From assembly GCA_911728455.2 (NCBI GenBank), contig OU452227.1:13098110-13162109 (forward strand): DNA of 64,000 nucleotides, read 5' to 3'. Position 1 is the stretch's first letter, and the number at the start of each line of letters is the position of its first letter. The DNA comes from Marthasterias glacialis (lineage: Eukaryota > Echinodermata > Asteroidea > Forcipulatida > Asteriidae). The notes under the pieces are model-generated. The model was not told where the DNA came from. It did no database searches and worked only from the letters and a program-made list of their open reading frames with translations. Both the position numbers and the translations under genes were made by a program. This document shows, in pieces, positions 10,007 through 21,803 of this stretch.

Positions 10007-10467
10007 GTAGGTTTATTTACAAGCAATTGAGTTTAGGGTAAAAAAAGAAAAGATTCATAATTATAATCTAGTATTCAGTACTGTCAAAGTACTAATCACT
10101 TTGTATTTTTTGCAAAGTTTTTTAAAATTTTTTATGATCGAACTTTTCTGGCTCAGCAAAGATGAGTCAAACTTACATGGGTTTTAGTTCCTTAGTTCAA
10201 TAACTCTATGTTTTAACAATTAATGATACAACTGATGGTGACTTGGCTTACCAGTTTTCATCTTTATTGATTCGGTGAAAACCTGCATTTGTAACTTTTA
10301 ATGAACTGTAAAGAAAATAACATTTCAGTCAATGTTTTTTCATTATTTAGTTTTGTGGGAAATATTATCTAAGGTAAAAGTAACTCAAACTGCAGTTTCA
10401 AAAATTGAAGTTTTTTAACACTAACTGTTGAAAATGTTATATTGTGTGTGTGTGTATGTATGTGCAG

Positions 10468-10568
10468 TGAGGCTTGTCATTTTCAAAGAGATCTACTCTT
10501 CAACAAGTAGATGTATGAGATCTAGATAATGATCAACCTGGTGAAGGAACTGCCCTCTCCAGTAAAAG
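10468..10568 (+). other. Exon-like hairpin cassette E2 (copy a)
   Basis: The acceptor side is TGTATGTGCAG and the donor side AAAAG then GTAAAT. The core pairs ATCTAC with GTAGAT. The last third resembles E4 closely (AACTGCCCTCTCCAGTAAAAG), so E2 and E4 are siblings. The frame shared with E1 stops soon after the core. Confidence 0.5.
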
Positions 10569-10829
10569 GTAAATTAAACAGTTAATCACATTATTGTTCA
10601 TGTTTACAATGTTTGAAAAATGCAGAAACCCTAAGCCTCTTGAATTAGACGAAATTCACAATACCATCTATCATAATTCCTTTTATTCCCTTAAGAATAA
10701 AAGGCTTTATACTCAGCACAAACTTACGTGATTATCATGCTTCATTCACGATAGCCTGTAATCATCATTAGTCTTTGATTGCAGGGCGCCCTCACTCGTG
10801 CGTAGTGGCCATCTTGTGTACACTTGAGC

Positions 10830-12490
10830 GTGTATGATTTTGATGATTTTTTATGATGATTTTTTCTAATTGTGCGTACGCAATTAATTTGTTGTGATTT
10901 TAACAAAATTATGCTCCGATGTTAAGCGTAAGAGCAAATTAAGTTTTAGTTTTAGTTGACCATGCCCCGAGTGTGTCGCCTTCCAGTGTGTTTGATGGAT
11001 GATCCTTCGGTGCCGTTCAGTACTTCTTCGATCAGTACTTCTTCGATTGATGATCCTGGACAGCCACAGCCAAAGAAGAAGCGTCCTTCTAAATCCAAGG
11101 GGATGGCAAAACAGGCAGCTACGCCAACAGCTGATGTACCAAATGTGCCACAGCAGGTGCCGGTTTCTCAACCATGTCAACCAAACACAGCAGTGATGTC
11201 AGGTCAGATTGCCAGGCCAGGTGGTGAGTACATCACTGGCGGGATGGTACAAGGTTCGGGAAGAACAGAATCAATTTCACTTGACCGTGGGGTTGAATTT
11301 TTTGAGGCTCAGCAATAGGCCAGAAAGTGTCAACAGGGTAAATGATGTAGGCACCCCATTAGGCTACCATGTATCACAAGCTCTGAAAGAAAAAATCTGG
11401 CAGAGCTCATACATTGACATGTCACTTTTGTATCGTGAAACGGCGGGTTCAGTTCTTGCAAAAGCTGGTGAAGGGGGTGCTAATAATAACTTGTCATTGG
11501 TAATTGTCGGGGGGGGGGGGGGGAATTTGGTTGTGCGAAAGCCTGATGCAGCTCATTCAAAACTGGAAACTTTTGATTCTTGGCAATCGGCCTTCCACAC
11601 TTTTATGTTGATTTTTCTCGCAAAACGCCCACACTGCTCTGCCGAGCTTCTAAAATATTGCGAAATTATTTGTATGGCCACCTTTCAATTTCCAGGGCTC
11701 AGTTGGAAACGCTATGATGAACAATTTCGCCCGCGGCAAGAAATTGAACCTATGCACTCATCAGATAACCTTGATATGGAGTGTTGGCTCACTGTTGCGG
11801 CTGTGGGTGTTGCTGCATAATTTGTAAATGCACAGAGGAATGTTTTTACATCCTAAAGCCAAAAGCTGGCTTTTGTTTTGCGTATAATGGAGGGCAAGGC
11901 TGTTGATTTAGTGGGTGCAAATATGCACATAGCTGCGCTAAATGCCAACGCCCTGGTCATGGCGCAGCTAGGTGTAGAATGGGTGGAAATGCACTGGGGA
12001 ATTTTGCTACTTCCGGTATAGCTTATGCTGAGTAACCTCGGAAACCAAAATCCCTGTCAGTAACTCATGCTGACCAACTTGCGGCTCAAAAACTGAACCA
12101 GGTTGGACGTTCAAGCAATGCTAGCCCTAACATTAAAAGGGTGTTTTTTTTTCGTCCTTCCAACACCAATTAAGTTTGCATTCTAATGTCGAGGTTTTAC
12201 GTAAAGGTTTTTCTGAAGGGTTTTTGTCTGGGTTACACCGGTCCTAGGGTCGCTCGCGACACGCTGTGCCTCGCCTCTGCGGCAGCGCATCCTCAAGTTG
12301 TGGACAAAAAACTTTCAGCGGAGATTGCACACCAGACCCGAAAAAACGGGCACACCAGACCCTGAAAAAAGCGGGCACACCAGACCCGGAAGGGGGGTAC
12401 ACCAGACCGTGTCTGGTTTGCCCATACATTCGGTATCTGGCACAAAATAAAAACAGTTGATTTCGACTGTGGCATTCATTCACAACATGT
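10830..12490 (+). pseudogene. Decayed Ngaro-like element fossil
   Basis: From about 10963 the sequence encodes a Ser- and Lys-rich leader, then (about 11334-11800) the same globular gag-like domain as ORF1 of the element at 782-7216; landmarks are SAFHTF, ELLKY, FPGLSWKRYDEQF. A degraded zinc-knuckle block and a short start of the reverse-transcriptase region follow to about 12245. At 12330-12490 it passes into sequence resembling the B repeat (GGTATCTGG then TGTGGCATT). It is clearly broken in several places and much older than its relative. The outer limits are approximate. Confidence 0.7.
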
Positions 12491-12537
12491 GTCTTTATTG
12501 TTATTATTGGAGTCCGAGTATAAAGTTCTTGTGCAAG

Positions 12538-12690
12538 TTCGATTAAGGACCATGGTTCAACTAACGCTGATTGAACACAAGCTAATCACTGATGGTTGGT
12601 CTAGTCTAGTCTCTGATTCGCAACCATGTTATTGGTGTTGGTCGCATCACTGGTTACCATTAGCCATTTTTAACAGCACAGTGCAAAGAG
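12538..12690 (+). repeat. Dispersed repeat shared with 43392-43550
   Basis: Phrases such as GGTTGGxCTAGTCTAGTC and ATCACTGGTTA recur in the same order in both places. No ends or genes can be defined. Confidence 0.45.
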
Positions 12691-13234
12691 GACCAGTTAT
12701 CAGAAAATCTTTAACGTTGATCCGACTTATTTTTACATTATTCACGCAGACGTGATTTTACCAACTTTTGTGACAACATTACTCATCTAACAGGACCAAT
12801 CACAAGTTAACACTTGGTCCAAACTTGCTCTTTGTACATAAGAGATATTTTTGAAAGAAGTCAGTCAAGGATGCTTCTTAATAATTTTCTGTTTAAGTAG
12901 TTCTGTCTCAAGTCATTATTACCCAAGTGCTCATCAAGAAAACTTGTATAAAAAAGTTGCTTTATTAAAATCACAAAAATTATATGTATATGTGTACGAG
13001 ACCTACTCTTTCTCAAGATGCACTTGAACAATTAACTCACAGCAATTACCTCTTATTGTATGCCCATCAAACACTGAACATTTTCTTTTATTAAATTTAC
13101 ATCTTAAGTCAGCTAATTTATATAATATTCATTAGTTTTGATAATTGCATGATAATGTAATCTATTATTTTGTTGTACCATACACCGTTGTGTGATAAGC
13201 ACTGTGTATAATTATGTTTTTTCTGTATAAACAG

Positions 13235-13350
13235 AAAGGCATGCCATTCTTCAATGAGGTCTGCCCATCAACCAAGTAGGCGTCTGTGGCATACAGATGC
13301 ACATCGTCAGCCTGACATCTACCCATCACTAATGTGGATGTTCCAGGCAG
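13235..13350 (+). other. Exon-like hairpin cassette E3 (copy 1)
   Basis: 116 bases between TGTATAAACAG and GTATAAG. It has two hairpin cores. The first is GTCTGC (13259-13264) with GTAGGC (13276-13281), using two G-U pairs. The second is GACATCTAC (13314-13322) with GTGGATGTT (13334-13342). One frame is open through the whole cassette (HQPSRRLxH). Confidence 0.55.
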
Positions 13351-13511
13351 GTATAAGAATTAAGTCAATTTCCATTGTTTTTATTTTCCCATCGTATTAT
13401 GTATAGTGGGCTGTTTTTGCAGTACTGTGCACATCATACTTCTATGCTAAATGTCTGAGACCAAAATTTCATAATGCAGCTTGGCACATAAACTGCCTTT
13501 TCTATAAACAG

Positions 13512-13608
13512 ACTTGCCAACTCCAAAGGGGTCTACCCGTCAATAAGTAGAAGTCTGAAATCTGCATAATGATCAGCCTGGTAAAGGAACTGCCCTCTCC
13601 AGTAAAAG
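13512..13608 (+). other. Exon-like hairpin cassette E4 (copy 1)
   Basis: 97 bases between TCTATAAACAG and GTAAATTAAACAG. The core pairs TCTAC with GTAGA over five bases. TTGCC near the left edge can pair with GGTAA near the right, which would close an outer stem round the cassette. Confidence 0.55.
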
Positions 13609-13713
13609 GTAAATTAAACAGTAAATCACATCATTGTTCATGTTCACCATGTTTGAAAAATGTATAAACTCCGAGCCTCAAAAACAAAGTTCAGGATACC
13701 ATTTAGAGCAATG

Positions 13714-14131
13714 TAATAATAATAATACACAGTTTTATGTAGCGCTTTATCACACCCTATGGGCGTCTTAGAGGCTCAATATTTTTTCCTGCAAGGTATG
13801 ATGAGTTACGTTTTTGAAATATGAGACCTGTTCCTTTACATAGCACCATGTAACGGTTTACAAGGTGCTGTGGCGCAATCTGCAGCCGATCAAACCAGGA
13901 ACACCGGGGCGAACCCCTTCTCTTTGCGATAAGTGTCACTGGGTTCTTTTACGTGCATTACACAACACACAGGACCTACGGCTTTACGTCCCATCCGAAG
14001 GATGAAGCAATAATGGTTAAGTGTCTTGCTTAAGGACACAAGTGTCACGACCGGGACTCGAACCCACACTCTGCTGATCAGAAACACCAGAGCTTGAGTC
14101 CGGTGTTCTTATCCGCTCGGCCACGACACGC
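13714..14131 (-). mobile_element. tRNA-Leu-derived SINE in copy 1
   Basis: On the minus strand the 5' end reads GTGTCGTGGCCGAGCGGATA (A box) followed by an anticodon-like ACTCAAGC and a B box GGTTCGAGTCC. The body is about 300 bases and the tail is (ATT)n, seen as AATAATAAT on the plus strand. Copies 2 and 3 lack it and show the filled-in site, with CAATATG repeated at the right side. The head most resembles tRNA-Leu(CAA). Confidence 0.85.
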
Positions 14132-14680
14132 CAATATGCCAATCAAAAGTGGAAAATGTTCATCATTTATACAAGTATGCGATAGTTGTTGTGGTGGCTA
14201 CCAATAACTCATAGTTCTTGCTCTGTTGCTGATCACTTTTATCATTTTCTTACTCCACATTTAACTTCACAAATGAAATTCACAGAAAAAATTGGTTTTC
14301 AGAGAAAAATCACCATTTCTTTTTTAGTGGCCTCACTTTGAGAAAGACTCTGAAAGACTCTGAAAGGGTCGAAACGTGAGGCCATCCACAAATTTTGTGC
14401 ATTTATACTACAGGTCCTTGTGGTTGGTAAGCAGTTTGCCACAGCTAATTTTATATTTTTTTTTTTAAGTCACAGAAAAATGTTCAGTCAATTATTTGAC
14501 TGATCAACATGTTTTTGACATGATGAACAGTGCCACCAATGAATGAAAAGTAACAAGTGGCGAAACAGCCATCACATTTGTAATATTTGCATCAGGATAA
14601 AGAATATTATATTGTTGTGTGATAACACCATGTTGTGTGATAATTAAACACTGCGTATCATTTTTTTCTTTTGTAAACAG

Positions 14681-14770
14681 AAAGCCATACTATTCTTCAA
14701 TGATGTCTAGCCATCAATGAAGCAGACATCTACCCATCAGTAATGTGGATGTCCAAGGCGGATTTAAAAA
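14681..14770 (+). other. Exon-like hairpin cassette E5 (copy 1)
   Basis: 90 bases between TTTTGTAAACAG and GTAAGTCGG. Two strong hairpins compete for the same strand. GATGTCT (14702-14708) pairs with AGACATC (14724-14730). Alternatively GACATCTAC (14725-14733) pairs with GTGGATGTC (14745-14753). E5 and its introns resemble E3, so the two are old duplicates. Confidence 0.55.
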
Positions 14771-14889
14771 GTAAGTCGGTTTCTATTTGCTTTCTTTTCC
14801 CCTAGTATCTTTGGTAAAGTGGGCTGTTTTTGCAGCACTGTACACTACACATTTCAGTTCTATGCCATAGTCTGGGGACTCCATTGAGG

Positions 14890-15807
14890 CACATGCCTAA
14901 CCCTGATTGGATACAATTTATTGGAGTAATGTTGTAGTCATTGTACATTTGTAGTCTAAGATGTCTAGGATATGGTGGGGCAAACCATTCCAATGTTGAA
15001 CAGTCCATGGGAAGAAGCTATAATTGCGTAGGTTGTGGTCCTGGTTAAGAGGTGCCTGAAGAAGAGTGCATGGTGTCGTCTTGTGGGATGTGTGGGTGTG
15101 GAGAGATGGGCCTCCCAATCAATGTCCACTAGATTGTGAACTATTCCAAATGTCATGGACAGTCTTGTTCTCAGACGGCGGATTTTGAATTTTGGCCTGG
15201 TTAGTTGGGTGATCATTTGTGAGACGCTATACTCTCTAGAGTAGTCGTTGGAGCATAGTCTAGTGGCAGATCTCTGGATCATATCGAGAGTATTCTTTTT
15301 ATCATTAGTTTTGGGGTAGTAGGTTGATCTACCATAATCCAGTTTTGGTTGGATAAGGGAGAGGTAGAGCCTGGAGTTTACATGGGCAAGCTCCCAGATC
15401 TGTTTGCAACTATTGGTGATTTGTGGAATGTGTTTTTTTTCCGACTGATGTTTTAATTTATGTTTAGTCCCAGGTACTGATGTGATTCTGTTGATTTCAG
15501 AACATTTCCTGACAAATTGTATGAGTTCTGCTTTGGAGATTGTTTAGTGGTAAAATGCATTGTGTAACATGTGTCAATATTGAAGACCATCTGCCCCTTG
15601 TTGCCCCAGCAAGCTAGGGCATCAAGGTCCATTTGGACGGCTGAGGCATCAGTGGTATTTCTGATCTCTCGAGAGTCAAGGGCATCATCTGCAAAGTACC
15701 TCTGCTGATGCAGTCTGGCATGTCATTAACGAAGAACAGGAACTTCAAGGGTCCGATCGCAGTGCCTTGAGGGACGCTAGATTCAACAGCGACAGCAGAC
15801 GATTTTA
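14890..15807 (-). pseudogene. Old LINE reverse-transcriptase fragment, 3' part, copy 1
   Basis: On the minus strand the last part of a Jockey/CR1/L2-type ORF is readable: reverse-transcriptase C-terminal region, then a tail with LCSNDYSREYSV. It continues across the inserted LINE at 19310. Several stops and frameshifts break it. The 3' end is shorter than in copy 3. Confidence 0.75.
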
Positions 15808-18800
15808 GATAAGATAAGATAAGATAAGATCATTTATTTGCAACCTCATGAATTTAAAAACGGTTGGATAACAATACAATCATTTACAACTAAAATACAA
15901 GTACTTAGCGGGCCATAAAAAGTGGCAAATTACAATTTAAAATATGCATTTTTAAACTCAAAAAGACAGTTGGGCTAGGTAAAAATAGCAAGTTGATGAA
16001 AAATCAACTAAAATAAGTTACAGATGAGTGACTAACAGGAAGATAAATTAGGAATGGCTAAAACTACCGGAAAGCGGAGACCAAGTTCTAAAAGGGAACT
16101 GGCAAAATGTAAAACAATGAGAACAAAAGCATAAAATCACTCAGTAAAAGTTATTGGTTAAAAAGGCACCACGGGATAAGCGAATTCTTGTACCGATTTG
16201 TTCTTGTCTTAGGCAAAGGAAACACAACTTCAGAGCGCAAGGAATAATTAAGATCACGGGCTGGAGGCAATAAATAGTGTAATTTATGATTTGTGTCCTG
16301 CAGTTTGGTAAAATATTGTTTACATAAACTAGTGCGTCTCTCATGCAGTGAAGGCACATTAATCTTAGGGAGTATGCTCTCATAACTCTGACCTGAGTAG
16401 ATACACCTGAAAGCTCTTTTTTGCACCATTTAAATTTTATTACTTAGGTATTTAGGAAGGCAAGTGTGCCACACTTGGCAGGCATATTCTAAAACTGGTC
16501 TTATCACAGATAAATAAATCCTAGTTAAATCAATTTGATCGATACCAGCTCGTTTAAGTTGATACAACATGTACAATCGTTTACTTGCTTTACCTACAAT
16601 GTAGTCTACATGAACATTCCATGTTAAGTCTGAGGAAATCATAACACCAAGAAGTTTAGTATGTGTAACCCGATCTACTGATTTGTTATTCACAACAATA
16701 TTAGGCAAGTTTGAGGCATGGGCTGAATCTTTGCAAAAGCAAATGAGCATTTCTTGGGACTTCTAAGAGTTTATGCTCATATCATTATCAATTGACCATT
16801 GGCAAGCAATATTAGCTGACTGTTGTAATACAGATGTTACTCCTTTTCTACAGACTTCAAAGATTGTACTGTCGTCCACGTACTTGTATATTGGACAGGG
16901 TATGGATAAGTCATTGATGTGAACCAAGACGTCTTTGGGTCCTGATAAAGTCCCTTGGGGAACACCACCATTTGGGTAGCCGAAATCGGAGATAACTGTT
17001 CCGATTTTAACCCGTTGAAATCTGTCCACAAGAAAGGCTGCCATTCAACGTACTAGGTGGGGTTCCAACCCAATGTCCATCAATTTCTGGATGAGGATAT
17101 GGTGATTGATGTGGTCAAATGCCTTGGAATAATCCAGTAGCAAAATCCTAACAAAGTTACCAGGCTTGTCAGTCGCTTTGTACCAGTGATGTACCATCTC
17201 CACGAGTGCATCAGTAGTGCTGGTACCGGGGATGCAACCAAACTGGTTAGGGTCAATTTTATCTTTGATCCTTTTTGAAACAATGTCTAACACAATGGTC
17301 TCAAAAGCCTTGGCGGCGATCGGGGTTAAGGATATTGGTCTAATATCAGTTTCTACTGACCGTGGAGGGTGTTGTTTCGGAATAGGGATGACATCTGCCG
17401 TCTTCCATAAGGTAGGGACCACACCTTCCCTCATAGAGCTGTTGAAGATAGCGGTAAGTGGGCCAGCAAGTACATGGGATAATTCACGTAGAATCCATGG
17501 AGGTCCATCAGGTCCCGGTGCCTTGTTCAACTTGATCTTATCCAGAGTCTTTTTCGTAGTGGTAACACTGATGTTGAAGTCAGCAGGCACTGGGCCAGGG
17601 AGCTGGAATACTGGGTGGGAGTCATCCAATCGAGGCAGATCATGGCTTACAGAGACAAACAAATTGTTGATAGTGTTTGCAAGTGATTGGAGATCACCAT
17701 TCGTCATTGTGTTTGCAAGGCCCTGTAGTCCTGCGTTCTTACTATTCGATAGCCCCATAAGTGATTTCATATGCTTCCACCAGTCTTTTGATGAAGAATT
17801 CTCAAGAGAGGATATCTTGGACCTGTAGAAATCATGGCGCAGGTGTGATGCCGACCGGTTCACTTTGTTACGGAGTTTCTTAGCCATTTCCATATTGCCT
17901 GACATCCTTGCCCACTGACGTCTCTTCACTAAATTCCTAAAAGTGTCAGTGACCCATGGCTTTTCCTGGGTATGACGTGTCACCTCCTTGTTTGGGAAAT
18001 GAGTTTCCATTAAGTTTGTCAGCGTAGACTGGAAAAATGAGAATTGATCCTGACAATTATCAAAATTATACAGCTCTTCCCATCTGACCTGAGACAAGGC
18101 TGATGCAAATGCAGCTTTATTGCGGTGGGTCATACATTTGGTGGTAACCTTCACGGTATGTCCGGTACTGAGGGACGGCTCACATGATGGTGAGAAGAGC
18201 ACCATGTTGTGATCAGATGTTCCTAATTGAGAAAGTACGACGGGTTTGTCATACACAGGTGACAAATTGGTCCAAATTTTGTCCAAAAGTGCATGTTTGC
18301 GAGTTGGCTGATCAACCAGTTGGTTGAAACCGTAATGGGTTGGGAGAAAAGTGTCCCATCAGTATCAAAATCACCCATCAGTATTATTCCACTTGCAGGA
18401 TGCATACGGAAGATGTTATCCACACAGTTTATGAGTGCATTTGTAAGTTGTCTGCATCTGGTGGATGGTAAATGCAGCCGACAGTAATGCATGAGAATTT
18501 TCTTGGAAGTTTCTTTGGTCTCAAGGTTATCCATATAGCCTCATGCGTTTCATCCTCAAGAGTTTCAAGTCTTTTGTAAGGACTAGAGTTTCTTATGTAG
18601 CACGCTACTCCACCCGCCTTTTTCCCTTGTCTGTCCTTTCGTTCACAAGCAAAACCGGGCAGGGCCACTGCGTCATTTGAAACATGTTCGCTGAACCAAG
18701 TCTCTGACACACCTACGATATGAACTTGATTGTTCCTGACAACGGTGTGGAGTTCGTCCGCTTTCTCGATACTCAGTGATCGGGCATTGAGATTCAAAAC

Positions 18801-19309
18801 TCGCGGGAAATCCCATTGTTTCCTAGTCGTGGTGGCGATGCTTACTAAATTGGAGGTTTTGATGCCGGTTGTGTAAGCGTAACAGGTATTAGGTCTCCTT
18901 GGTGTTATTCTTGTAGGTATTGTAGCAACCCGTTTAAAAACTCCACCCCTATAGCCTCTTCGGGTTGGCTTAACGCTATTCAGTCCAAGTTGCTTTATGT
19001 GCTCCCATACTGCACATGGTAACCACCCTGAACGATGTACAGTTTTACCAATGTTGAGCAACTGGGTTATCGAATATGCCGTCATGGTCGAAAGATTACT
19101 GAGCGAGATCACCAAAAATTGCAACAGAGTTTTTCGTAGAAAATCTTACCAAAATCAACGAACCACAGCACAATTTTAGGCCAGGTTGATCACCAGGTCG
19201 ATCTTCCACCGTAGTATGCAAAAGTGGGCTAAAATTAACCGTAAAACTCATACAAACAGACAAAAATGCAGACACTTATTGGAGGTGCAGCCGCAAGGCG
19301 TCACACAGC
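15808..19309 (-). mobile_element. Jockey-superfamily LINE inserted in the older LINE, copy 1
   Basis: About 3.5 kb. The 3' end is a microsatellite-like tail, (TTATC)n on the minus strand. Flanking TTTA (15804-15807 and 19310-19313) is the likely target duplication. Copy 3 has the empty target. It encodes an apurinic-type endonuclease and reverse transcriptase, broken here by more lesions than in copy 2. Tail type and protein motifs point to a CR1/L2/Rex1-like clade; the exact clade is unresolved. Confidence 0.85.
16151..19124 (-). pseudogene. LINE endonuclease-reverse transcriptase, broken, copy 1
   Basis: Readable pieces on the minus strand, in order: N-terminal leader and endonuclease (about 19124-18430, with LNARSLS and SETWF); a displaced piece with GDFD; the TSDHN endonuclease end with the linker and reverse-transcriptase N half (18286-17045); the half with GGVPQGTLSGP and YVDDST (17044-16763); then C-terminal pieces. 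There are frameshifts near 18.5 and 18.25 kb and a private stop near 16760. Two stops, a TGA at 17042-17044 and a TAA at 16430-16432, are shared with copy 2. One Ile codon is missing in the PGPDG segment relative to copy 2. Confidence 0.85.
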
Positions 19310-19965
19310 TTTACCGCATCAAGGACAACTTGTTGATTACGAGTTGTTAGGAAGGTTTCTAGCCATTTGAGTATGTTCCCGGTAATCCCATAATGTTGAT
19401 ACTTTCGGAGTAGGCATTTGTGAGGGACTCTGTCAAATGCTTTAGAGCAGTCCAGTAGGGCAGCGTCGACTTGTTTGTTGTTGTCTAGGGATTTAGCTAT
19501 GTCATCTGTGGTGATGATGAGTTGGGTCTCACAACTCCGTCTCTTTTCGAATTCCACGTTGGGAATTATGTAAGATATTATAATTGTAAAGGTGTTTCAT
19601 GGTGTGACTGGTGAGAACGTGTTCAAGGATTTTGCAGCAGATTGATGTGAGGGCTGTCGGTTCATAGTTTGATGGAGAGCTATTGTTTCCCTTTTTGAAC
19701 ACTGGTGTGATGTGTGACATTAGCCAATCTGAAGGGCCAGTTTCCAGTGTTTGTGTATAACAAGCTTTGAGGAGTGGAGCTAACTCGGATGAGCACTCCT
19801 TCAGGATCCTTCCAGGAATTTGGTCCGGGCCGGAGGCTTTATTAGGGTCTATGTTGTTTAGTAATTTGCAAACACCTTCTGCTGAGATGTGTAGTGGAGA
19901 AATATCTGGAGTCAGTCGACAATCAGGATCCGATATATTATCACTGTCTTCTTTGGTGTAGATTG
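19310..19965 (-). pseudogene. Old LINE reverse-transcriptase fragment, 5' part, copy 1
   Basis: Minus strand: a reverse-transcriptase N half with VTPVFKKG-like, SICCKILEHV and DCSKAFDRVPHKCLL motifs. The frame is broken near 19540. It is 5' truncated: no endonuclease is found upstream, and the segment ends near 19965 where non-LINE duplicate sequence begins. Confidence 0.75.
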
Positions 19966-19969
19966 ATTA

Positions 19970-20954
19970 TCTCTGCCCGGGAAACGGCAGAGGTATTGTC
20001 ATTGTGCCGGATATTCTTCTTCTTCCTCTCCTTCTTCTCAAGACATTGTCTATTGTGACGCAGAACTTGAAAACGAGGGCGACCCTGGGGCTCAAATTTT
20101 GCAGATATTACCCGCCTTGGACAAGGATGTGCCTTTTTGGCTATCTTGGCCAGACATGTCAAAGGTGAAAGGTTATAGGCATCAAAATTGGGCAAAATTG
20201 GGCAAGGATGTGCCTTTTGGCCATCTTGGCCACACATGTCAAAGGTAAAAGGTTATAGGCATCAAAATTGGGCAAAATTGGGCAAGGATGTGCCTTTTGG
20301 CCATCTTGGCCACACATGTCAAAGGTGAAAGGTTATAGGCATCAACTTGTATCGAAGGTAGAAAACACTTCATTTTAAAAGCGACTTATGAAGACGTCTC
20401 TATACTTATTATGTATATAGAGAATGTGAGCCAGAATAGCAGACTTACCCCCAAAAATCCAACCTCGTTCCCCATATTTTGTTTTGGCGTACAAATTTCC
20501 CATAAAAGAGAGAGGCACCAGCCATGTCATGGGAACGAAGTTGTTTGCGCGGTGAACGACTTGAAGGCAAGTGTGCTGAGTAGACTCTCTACGAGAGGAA
20601 GATTCACGAAGCAGCCAGTGACCTGTGTATAAGTGTATGTGTGTACAGACCCTGGTACAGGCGACGTGGTGCCGCGTGTGTTGTTTTTTGTTCAGTTGTT
20701 TTTATAGACAATCTTAAAACTTTAAAAGGCTTCTTATAATAAGCCTTTATAGTTACAGGATCCCATTAATAAGGATTTGGGCAATAATCGTGGGAATAAG
20801 TACAGAAAAGTGGGGGTGGGAGAGCAAATAGTAACGTTAATGCTCTCTCACTATCTCAGTTACCGGGTAACTCAGTTACTGAGGAATTACTCTTCTAAAG
20901 TTTCACAAGACCAAACTTTTAATACTATTTAGGCGACAACCACGTACGGCAATG
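19970..20954 (+). other. Tail of duplication copy 1, no gene seen
   Basis: It holds the 75-base tandem block (three copies here, two in copy 2, one in copy 3) and a stretch with GGCTTCTTATAATAAGCC, which is a short palindrome near 20730. No coding feature is supported. Confidence 0.6.
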
Positions 20955-21429
20955 TGACAACATTACTCATCTAACAGGACCAATCACTAGTTAACACTTG
21001 GTCCTTAATCAAACTTGCTCTTTGTTGTATATAAGAGATATTTTTAAAAGAAGGCAGTCAAGGATGCTTCTTAATAATTTTCTGTTTCAGTAGTTCTGTC
21101 TCAAGTCATTATTACCCAAGTGATCATCAAGAAAACTTGTATAAAAAAGTTGCTTTATTAAAATCACAAAAATGATATGCACATGTGTAAGAGACCTACT
21201 CTTTCTCAAGATGCACTTGAACAATTAACTCTCGCAGCAATTACCTCTTATTGTATGCCCATCAAACACTGAACATTTTCTTTCACTAAATTTACATCTT
21301 AAGTCAGCTAATTTATATAATATTCATTAGTTTTGATAATTGCATGATAATGTAATCTATTATTTTGTTGTACCATACACCATTGTGTGATAAGCACTGT
21401 GTATAATTATGTTTTTTCTGTATAAACAG

Positions 21430-21545
21430 AAAGGCATGCCATTCTTCAGTGAGGTCTGCCCATCAACCAAGTAGGCGTCTGAGACATACAGATGCACATC
21501 GTCAGCCTGACATCTACCCATCGCAAATGTGGATGTTCCAGTCAG
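21430..21545 (+). other. Exon-like hairpin cassette E3 (copy 2)
   Basis: Same limits and both stems as copy 1. The second loop differs (CCATCGCAAAT instead of CCATCACTAAT) while the stem bases are kept. Confidence 0.5.
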
Positions 21546-21706
21546 GTATAAGAATTAAGTCAATTTCCATTGTATTTATTTTCCCATTGTATTCGGTATA
21601 GTGGACTGTTTTTGCAGTAATGTGCACATCATACTTCCATGCCAAATGTCTGAGACCCAAATTTCATAATGCAGCTTGGCACAAAAACTACCTTTTCTAT
21701 AAACAG

Positions 21707-21803
21707 ACTTGCCAACTCCAAAGGGGTCTACCCGTCAACAAGTAGAAGTCTGAGATCTGCATAATGATCAGCCTGGTAACGGAACTGCCCTCTCCAGTAA
21801 AAG
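21707..21803 (+). other. Exon-like hairpin cassette E4 (copy 2)
   Basis: Same limits as copy 1. GGTAACGG replaces GGTAAAGG near the donor. The acceptor tract TTTTCTATAAACAG is unchanged. Confidence 0.5.

Larger units (their letters stand above)
9640..10700 (+). repeat. Paralogous segment carrying cassettes E1 and E2 (copy without hAT insertion)
   Basis: It aligns with 39140-39489, 42237-42415 and 43080-43370. Shared phrases include TTACATGGGTTTTAGT and AACTGATGGTGACTTGG. The other copy is interrupted by an hAT-like element and a TTAA-flanked MITE, so this copy shows the uninterrupted state. Confidence 0.7.
12771..20954 (+). repeat. Segmental duplication, copy 1 (about 8.2 kb)
   Basis: It starts at TGACAACATTACTCATC and ends at the next occurrence of that start. 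The order is: cassettes E3, E4 and E5, then an old LINE fragment on the minus strand split by a younger LINE, then a short tandem block (three copies of a roughly 75-base unit around GGCAAGGATGTGCC, 20105-20345), then a shared tail. It exceeds copy 2 by one SINE and one extra 75-base unit. Confidence 0.9.

Noticed and set aside
14040-14131. Possible functional tRNA-Leu gene on the minus strand.
   Set aside because: It is the head of a SINE: it is followed by a long body and an (ATT)n tail and is absent from the sister duplicates.
14325-14385. GGCCTCAC...GACTCTG...GGGTCGAAACGTGAGGCC (also at 22120-22165) looked like a hammerhead ribozyme core.
   Set aside because: The outer arms pair with each other and enclose the whole block, which is not hammerhead topology. 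The CTGATGA box is not intact and there is no cleavage-site strand. It is better described as a palindromic repeat.
17217-17828. A 203-codon plus-strand frame, repeated at 24999-25613.
   Set aside because: It is the antisense shadow of the LINE reverse transcriptase on the minus strand.
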